In this document: positions 59,657-64,000 of the stretch, in pieces
Layout of the letters: each line of letters opens with the position of its first letter
How positions within the stretch are numbered: position 1 is the first letter of the stretch
Source of the DNA: Natronomonas salsuginis
GTDB lineage: Archaea; Halobacteriota; Halobacteria; Halobacteriales; Haloarculaceae
NCBI RefSeq assembly: GCF_005239135.1
Contig: NZ_QKNX01000002.1
Span: 62,001 to 126,000 of the forward strand
DNA: 64,000 nt
Direction of reading: 5' to 3'
Translations under genes and position numbers: made by a program
The notes under the pieces: model-generated
What the model was told of the DNA's origin: nothing
The model's database searches: none
Seen by the model: the letters and a program-made list of their open reading frames with translations, nothing else

Positions 59657-62075
59657 ACCCACTACCGAAGACAGCATTCGAGACGGCATCGAAGACGGCA
59701 TCGACAAAGCTGCGGCCAGCGTCGGATCGGTCTGGCCCATCCACTCGTTCGTGACGGCGAACCCGCTCGCGGGCTTCGAGGACATGCCGTTCGACGAGGC
59801 CGTCACGCAGGCTGCGGACCTGCTGGGTGGCCGCGGCTATCCGAGTCCGGAGACGTTCCGAGCGGCCCTCGACGACGGGCAGATCGACCCCGAAATACTC
59901 GGGGCGGAACTCGCCGAACGCGGCCATGAGGACGATCCCGAAACGCTGCTGAAGCGCATGGACTCTAGCGTCGAGGCGGAGCCGCCGGCCGCCGCCACCG
60001 ATCGCACGGACCGCGTGCTGGCGAAGTGGCTTTCGGTCTTCCTCGACGAGGGGCACGCCAAGTGGTCGATGCCGAACCGCGAGGACGGGTTCTACGCCGC
60101 CTTCCGCGCGGTGGCCGAGTACGACCGCGAGATCCCCGACGAAGGGATCGTCGCCGACCTGCCCGAAACGCCGACCGAGGCCATCGAGGCCGTCTTGGAG
60201 CCACACCCGAAAAGCCAGTGGGTACCCATCTTCGAGGAGCAACTGGCCGCGCTGCCCGGCTGGACCGGATTCATCAAACAGCGCGCCGAGGGTGGGGACG
60301 CCTGGCAGTCGGCACACCCCATCACGCTCGTCGGCTATCTCGCGGCCCGCCTCTCGTTACTCGACGGCTTCGGCACCGACCTCGAGCCGTCGACGGGTTC
60401 CACCACCCCCGAGATCGCCACCGCTGACGAACTCGCCGAAGCGTTCTTGAGCGCGTGGGAGGCGAGTTACCGCACCGAACTCGTCGATCGCGTCGCCGCC
60501 GAGAGCCGATCGATCGCCGGACGCGAGCCGTCGGCTCGCCCCGACGCGCAACTGGTGTTCTGTATCGACACCCGTTCGGAGCCCATCCGTCGTCACATCG
60601 AGGCCGCGGGCGACTACGAGACGCACGGCTACGCCGGGTTCTTCGGCATCCCGATGGAGTATCAGGGATACGATACCGAGGTGTCGTACGGCGCTTGTCC
60701 CCCGATCCTCGATCCACAGCACCACATCACCGAGATCCCGACCGACTCGGACACACAGACGGCCCACGGTCGCTGGTCGAGTGTCCGTGGAGCCGCCGGT
60801 GAGATCGTCGAGGCGCTGAAAACGAACCCCGCCACGGCTTTCGGATTCGTCGAGAGCGCCGGCAGCGGCTACGGGCTGGCGCTCGCGGCTCGCACGCTCG
60901 TCCCCGATCGTGTCTACGATCTGTTCGAGACCGCCGACGACGCGGTCCCGGATACTCACGAGTTCTGTGAACAGCTCGTCAACCACCAACACTCCTACGT
61001 CGGCGATCTCCCGGTAGGAATGACCCACGAGGAGAAAGTCGAGTACGCCGCGACCGCCTTCGAGCTGATGGGCTGGGAACGCTTCGGTCGACTCGTCGTC
61101 TTCACGGGCCACGCCAGCGAGACGGCGAACAACCCGTACGATTCGAGTCTGGACTGCGGCGCCTGTGCCGGCAACGCGGGTGGCCCGAACGCCCGCGTCC
61201 TCGCGACGATCTGCAACGATGGCGAGGTCAAGACCGCATTGGGCGAACGCGGCTTCGACATCCCCGACGATACCGTCTTCGTCCCCGGCGAACACAACAC
61301 GACGACCGACGAGATCGAACTGTACGACGGCGACGTGCCCGAGAGCCACGCGGACGACCTCGACGAGTTGCGCACGGACCTCGCGACCGCCCGCGAGCAC
61401 ACGACCGCTGAGCGCGCCGAATCGATGGGTGCCGACGGCTCGATCGGCGTAGACGAGGCCGAACGCCGCGCCGCCGACTGGGCCGAGACGCGTCCCGAGT
61501 GGGGACTGGCCGGCAACGCCGGGTTCGTCGTCGGTCCTCGCGAACTGACGAGTGATCTCGACCTCGACGGCCGCACCTTCCTCCACTCGTACGACTGGTC
61601 GACCGACCCCGACGGCGACGCGCTTGAGGGGATCCTCACGGGCCCGATGGTCGTCACACAGTGGATCAACACCCAGTACTACTTCTCGACGGTCGACAAC
61701 GCCGTCTACGGGAGCGGGTCGAAGGTGACCCACAACCCGGTCGGGAACGTCGGCGTCTATCAGGGCAACGGGGGCGATCTGATGGCCGGTCTCCCGCTTC
61801 AATCGGTGATGGCCGCCACCGACGAACCGCACCACCAGCCGCTGCGCCTCTCGACGGTCGTCCACGCCCCGGTCGAGCGCGTCACCGAAGTCTTGGCCGA
61901 CCACGGAAAGCTGACCGAACTGCTGGACAACGACTGGCTCTCGCTGACGGCCGTCGATCCGACGCAGGAGCACCGCGCCTTCCGCTACGAAACGGATCTC
62001 GAGTGGGCTCCGACGGCCGCACAGCCCGAGGCAGCCCCCGAGATGCCGAACGCTCCCGTGACCGCAGACGACTGA
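59646..62075 (+). CDS. dabA: DabA: zinc protein of the DAB inorganic-carbon system (UPF0753)
   Basis: An 809-aa DUF2309 protein distantly related to beta-carbonic anhydrase. Zinc-site motifs are LVFCIDTRSEP (C and D) and VVFTGHASETANNPYDSSLDCGACAGN (H and C). N-terminal VWPIHSFVTANPLAGFEDM is typical. It is soluble but membrane-associated through DabB. Together they hydrate CO2 in one direction and accumulate bicarbonate. In haloarchaea the role may be anaplerosis or pH control rather than CO2 fixation. Confidence 0.92.
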   Translation: MSIEPTTEDSIRDGIEDGIDKAAASVGSVWPIHSFVTANPLAGFEDMPFDEAVTQAADLLGGRGYPSPETFRAALDDGQIDPEILGAELAERGHEDDPETLLKRMDSSVEAEPPAAATDRTDRVLAKWLSVFLDEGHAKWSMPNREDGFYAAFRAVAEYDREIPDEGIVADLPETPTEAIEAVLEPHPKSQWVPIFEEQLAALPGWTGFIKQRAEGGDAWQSAHPITLVGYLAARLSLLDGFGTDLEPSTGSTTPEIATADELAEAFLSAWEASYRTELVDRVAAESRSIAGREPSARPDAQLVFCIDTRSEPIRRHIEAAGDYETHGYAGFFGIPMEYQGYDTEVSYGACPPILDPQHHITEIPTDSDTQTAHGRWSSVRGAAGEIVEALKTNPATAFGFVESAGSGYGLALAARTLVPDRVYDLFETADDAVPDTHEFCEQLVNHQHSYVGDLPVGMTHEEKVEYAATAFELMGWERFGRLVVFTGHASETANNPYDSSLDCGACAGNAGGPNARVLATICNDGEVKTALGERGFDIPDDTVFVPGEHNTTTDEIELYDGDVPESHADDLDELRTDLATAREHTTAERAESMGADGSIGVDEAERRAADWAETRPEWGLAGNAGFVVGPRELTSDLDLDGRTFLHSYDWSTDPDGDALEGILTGPMVVTQWINTQYYFSTVDNAVYGSGSKVTHNPVGNVGVYQGNGGDLMAGLPLQSVMAATDEPHHQPLRLSTVVHAPVERVTEVLADHGKLTELLDNDWLSLTAVDPTQEHRAFRYETDLEWAPTAAQPEAAPEMPNAPVTADD

Positions 62076-62434
62076 GCTCCCCTTCGAACCGATCGCCGAA
62101 TGGCTGTGTTAGCCCTCTCGTGGATGGAGCCATCCCGCCTCGAGGGAGTTGTGACGACTGACTTGTCAGCGCCCATCCACGGCCGTGTGGTGACTCCGGT
62201 GCAATCTGTGTGTCCGGATGTATCCCACGACGCATTTGATATCGCAGAATTTGGTTTATACTGGCTGCTGCGGGTCCGACACCACATCTGCAGCGACCGC
62301 GATTAAACGCACTGCGACGGTCACATCGAGTGGGTGACGGCTCGCCGCGGCCGCCAACGACCCCGGTTTGTCGCTTCAGCCGGCGATCCCGAGTCGGGTG
62401 TTCGATTTATCATTCCGCGGGACGACGACCACGC
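62076..62434. other. Intergenic region with two short hairpins, no convincing gene
   Basis: A 359-base gap. Hairpins GGCT/AGCC (62102-62114) and GGATGG/CCATCC (62122-62135, two-base loop) follow shortly after dabA. A 68-codon plus-strand frame (62100-62306) is not convincing. TTTGGTTTATACTGG near 62250 is a TATA-like element. Possibly a transposon-end remnant, unproven. Confidence 0.4.
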
Positions 62435-63016
62435 ATGGACGTTGAGATACTCCTCTTCGACGGATACGACGAACTCGACGCGATCGGTCCGTACGAGGTC
62501 TTCCGGCTCGCCGGCGCTCGAACCGATTCGATCGACGCCTCGCTCGTGACGCTCGACCCGACCGACGTGATCGAGGCTCGCAGCGGGCTCCGCGTCCAAC
62601 CGGACGGCGTCGTCTCCGAGCACCCCGAGATGCTGTTGGTTCCCGGTGGCGGGTGGAGCGATCGCGATTCTCCCGGCGTCCGCCGCGAGTACGAACGCGG
62701 CGAGATCCCGGACGCGCTCGCCGATCGATTTGACTCGGGAACGACGCTCGCGTCGGTCTGTACCGGGTCATTGCTGTTCGTCGCTGCGGGGGTCCTCGAG
62801 GGCCGACCGGCCGCGACGCACCACACCGCACACGATGACTTCCGCGAGATGGGTATCGACCTCCGCGAGGAGCGGTTCGTCGACGACGGCCGGGTGCTCA
62901 CGGCCAGCGGGATCACTTCGGGGTTCGATCTCGCGTTGCACATCGTCGAACGCGAGTGCGGCGAGGCGGTCGCCGACGCGGTCGCTCGCGAGTTGGAGTA
63001 CGAACGAGCCATTTAG
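62435..63016 (+). CDS. DJ-1/PfpI-family protein
   Basis: A 193-aa DJ-1/PfpI/ThiJ-fold protein starting MDVEILLFDGYDELDAIGPYEVFRLAG. The nucleophile elbow cysteine is in SVCTGSLLFVAAGVL and the acidic partner in the first-strand E/D (GPYEVFR). Members act as glyoxalases, chaperone-like proteins or isonitrile hydratases; this one is closest in pattern to the latter and to DJ-1 proteins with transcription-regulator relatives. Cytosolic. Function within the group uncertain. Confidence 0.85.
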   Translation: MDVEILLFDGYDELDAIGPYEVFRLAGARTDSIDASLVTLDPTDVIEARSGLRVQPDGVVSEHPEMLLVPGGGWSDRDSPGVRREYERGEIPDALADRFDSGTTLASVCTGSLLFVAAGVLEGRPAATHHTAHDDFREMGIDLREERFVDDGRVLTASGITSGFDLALHIVERECGEAVADAVARELEYERAI

Positions 63017-63041
63017 GGGGCTGCCCGCCCGACGGAACGCT

Positions 63042-63773
63042 GTGCGGATCGAAAACACCTATATCGGGGTCGACGGCGTCGGAGAAACCACCGAGCGGAG
63101 CCTGTGGGAGTGCGGTGCGCTCACGTGGTCGGAGTTCGATCGGACGCTGTGCGGGAGTCAGACGGCGGATCGGATCGAGTCATTCATTGACCGTGCGCGG
63201 CCGCGGCTGGCCGACGGTGACTCGGCGTTCTTCGAGTCGGTGCTTCCCTCGAACGAGCGCTGGCGGCTCTATGAGGACTTCCGCGAGGAGGCGTGCTTTT
63301 TCGACATCGAGACGACGGGGTTGAACCACACCAACGACGTCGTCACGTGCGTGAGCGCACACCGCGGCGGCGACACGGAGACGCTCGTTCGCGGCGACGA
63401 CCTGAGCCGAGAGAACCTCTCGGAACTGCTCGACGCGCCCCTCCTCGTCACGTTCAACGGCGCGCGGTTCGACGTTCCGTTCCTCGAAACCTCGTTCGAC
63501 GTGGATCTCGATCGCCCGCATCTCGATCTCATGTACCCCTGCAAGCGCGTCGGGCTGACGGGCGGCCTGAAGGCGATCGAACCCGACGTCGGCGTCGAGC
63601 GGGATCGCCCGGACATCTCCGGGCGGGACGCCGTCCGTCTCTGGCACGAACACGAACGCGGCGTCGACGGCTCCCTCGAAACGCTCGTCTCGTACAACCG
63701 CGAGGACGCGGTGAACCTGCGAACGGTCGCCGACGAGGCGGTCGACAGGCTCGACCGGAAACTCCTCCCGTAG
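63042..63773 (+). CDS. DEDD-type 3'-5' exonuclease-like protein (YprB type)
   Basis: A 243-aa RNase H-fold protein: exonuclease I motif CFFDIETTGL (D-x-E), motif II TFNGARFDVPFLE (D) and motif III SYNREDAVNL (D). Annotated in related genomes as ribonuclease H-like or YprB. It starts at GTG 63042, 26 bases after the DJ-1 stop, so they may be cotranscribed. The N-terminal 70 residues are haloarchaeal-specific. Acts on DNA or RNA; substrate unknown. Confidence 0.85.
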   Translation: MRIENTYIGVDGVGETTERSLWECGALTWSEFDRTLCGSQTADRIESFIDRARPRLADGDSAFFESVLPSNERWRLYEDFREEACFFDIETTGLNHTNDVVTCVSAHRGGDTETLVRGDDLSRENLSELLDAPLLVTFNGARFDVPFLETSFDVDLDRPHLDLMYPCKRVGLTGGLKAIEPDVGVERDRPDISGRDAVRLWHEHERGVDGSLETLVSYNREDAVNLRTVADEAVDRLDRKLLP

Positions 63774-63811
63774 GACACAACCGATTTGTCCGTCGCCACA
63801 TCAGAGGTGGT

Positions 63812-64000
63812 ATGGACTGGCGGCTCATCTCCGAAGAACGACTCCCCGGCCCGCTCTCGATGGCCTTCGACGAGGTCGCCGCCGAGACGATCGCGTCGGG
63901 CGGCCCCGCGACGGTTCGACTCTATCGGTGGACGCCGAGCACCGTCTCGCTGGGCTACGGCAACGACGCCTCGATCGTCGACTGGGACCACTGCGCCGAC
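63812..64000 (+). CDS. Lipoate-protein ligase A-like protein, N-terminal fragment
   Basis: The first 63 codons are in the window; the gene continues past the right edge. MDWRLISEERLPGPLSMAFD is followed by EVAAETIASGGPATVRLYRW and PSTVSLGYG, the opening of LplA-family biotin/lipoate ligases (here the substrate-loop strand). It would attach lipoate or octanoate to 2-oxoacid dehydrogenase or glycine cleavage proteins. Start ATG 63812. Confidence 0.85.
   Translation, partial: MDWRLISEERLPGPLSMAFDEVAAETIASGGPATVRLYRWTPSTVSLGYGNDASIVDWDHCAD

Noticed and set aside
62100-62306. 68-codon frame after dabA
   Set aside because: No recognised motif, overlaps two hairpins and a TATA-like element; chance frame is more likely.

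Overview
The window is chromosomal DNA of a halophilic archaeon (class Halobacteria). The evidence is a GC-rich sequence coding strongly acidic proteins, TATA boxes 22-34 bases before start codons (leaderless transcripts), tRNA genes without encoded CCA (one with an intron after position 37), and archaeal or haloarchaeal proteins: UbaA, Taw1, RibK, tandem-fold histone, Hef, NucS, SepF, L15e, Rio2 and class I CCA transferase. I cannot name the genus.

Layout. 1-13.5 kb: stress and core metabolism. MsrA (partial), several universal stress proteins, an amino-acid permease fused to two Usp domains, MsrB, the ubiquitin-like activating enzyme UbaA, a divergent NAD synthetase paralog, a JAMM protease coupled to a cobalamin-binding protein, ArgS, Taw1 and the riboflavin pair ribK-ribB. 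At 13.56-13.9 kb two convergent genes are both cut off at the same point, which looks like a deletion scar.

14.0-25.2 kb: an integrated mobile element of about 11.1 kb in the 3' half of a tRNA-Arg(GCG) gene, bounded by a 46-nt direct repeat (14017-14062 and 25142-25187). It carries a tyrosine recombinase, a 1024-aa DnaG-like primase/P-loop/winged-helix protein, many small zinc-binding proteins, a tandem GIY-YIG protein, an AT-rich divergent pair (zinc ribbon-PH-SHOCT and zinc ribbon-membrane-FxLYD), and three dispersed 47-nt imperfect palindromes. A 450-nt stretch without genes (19592-20039) is packed with hairpins and is my best candidate for an origin or regulatory RNA. No virion genes are visible, so it reads as an integrative plasmid-like element.

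25.2-57 kb: housekeeping. RPA-histone-deacetylase cluster, CCA transferase, tRNA-Asn, an intron-containing CAU tRNA, CBS protein-GlyS operon, a KhtT/KhtU-type K+/H+ antiporter, Hef, PUA protein, SepF, NucS facing MutS, a split MgtE-type transporter beside a PhoU/TrkA-C protein, site-2 protease, L15e, Rio2, a KaiC-like ATPase and an Lrp regulator. Two genes here look recently broken: a lipoprotein frameshifted in a homopolymer (about 30033) and a membrane protein with an in-frame TGA inside its C-terminal domain (51051).

58-64 kb: a two-gene dabB-dabA inorganic carbon accumulation system, then a DJ-1 family protein, a DEDD exonuclease and the start of a lipoate ligase-like gene.
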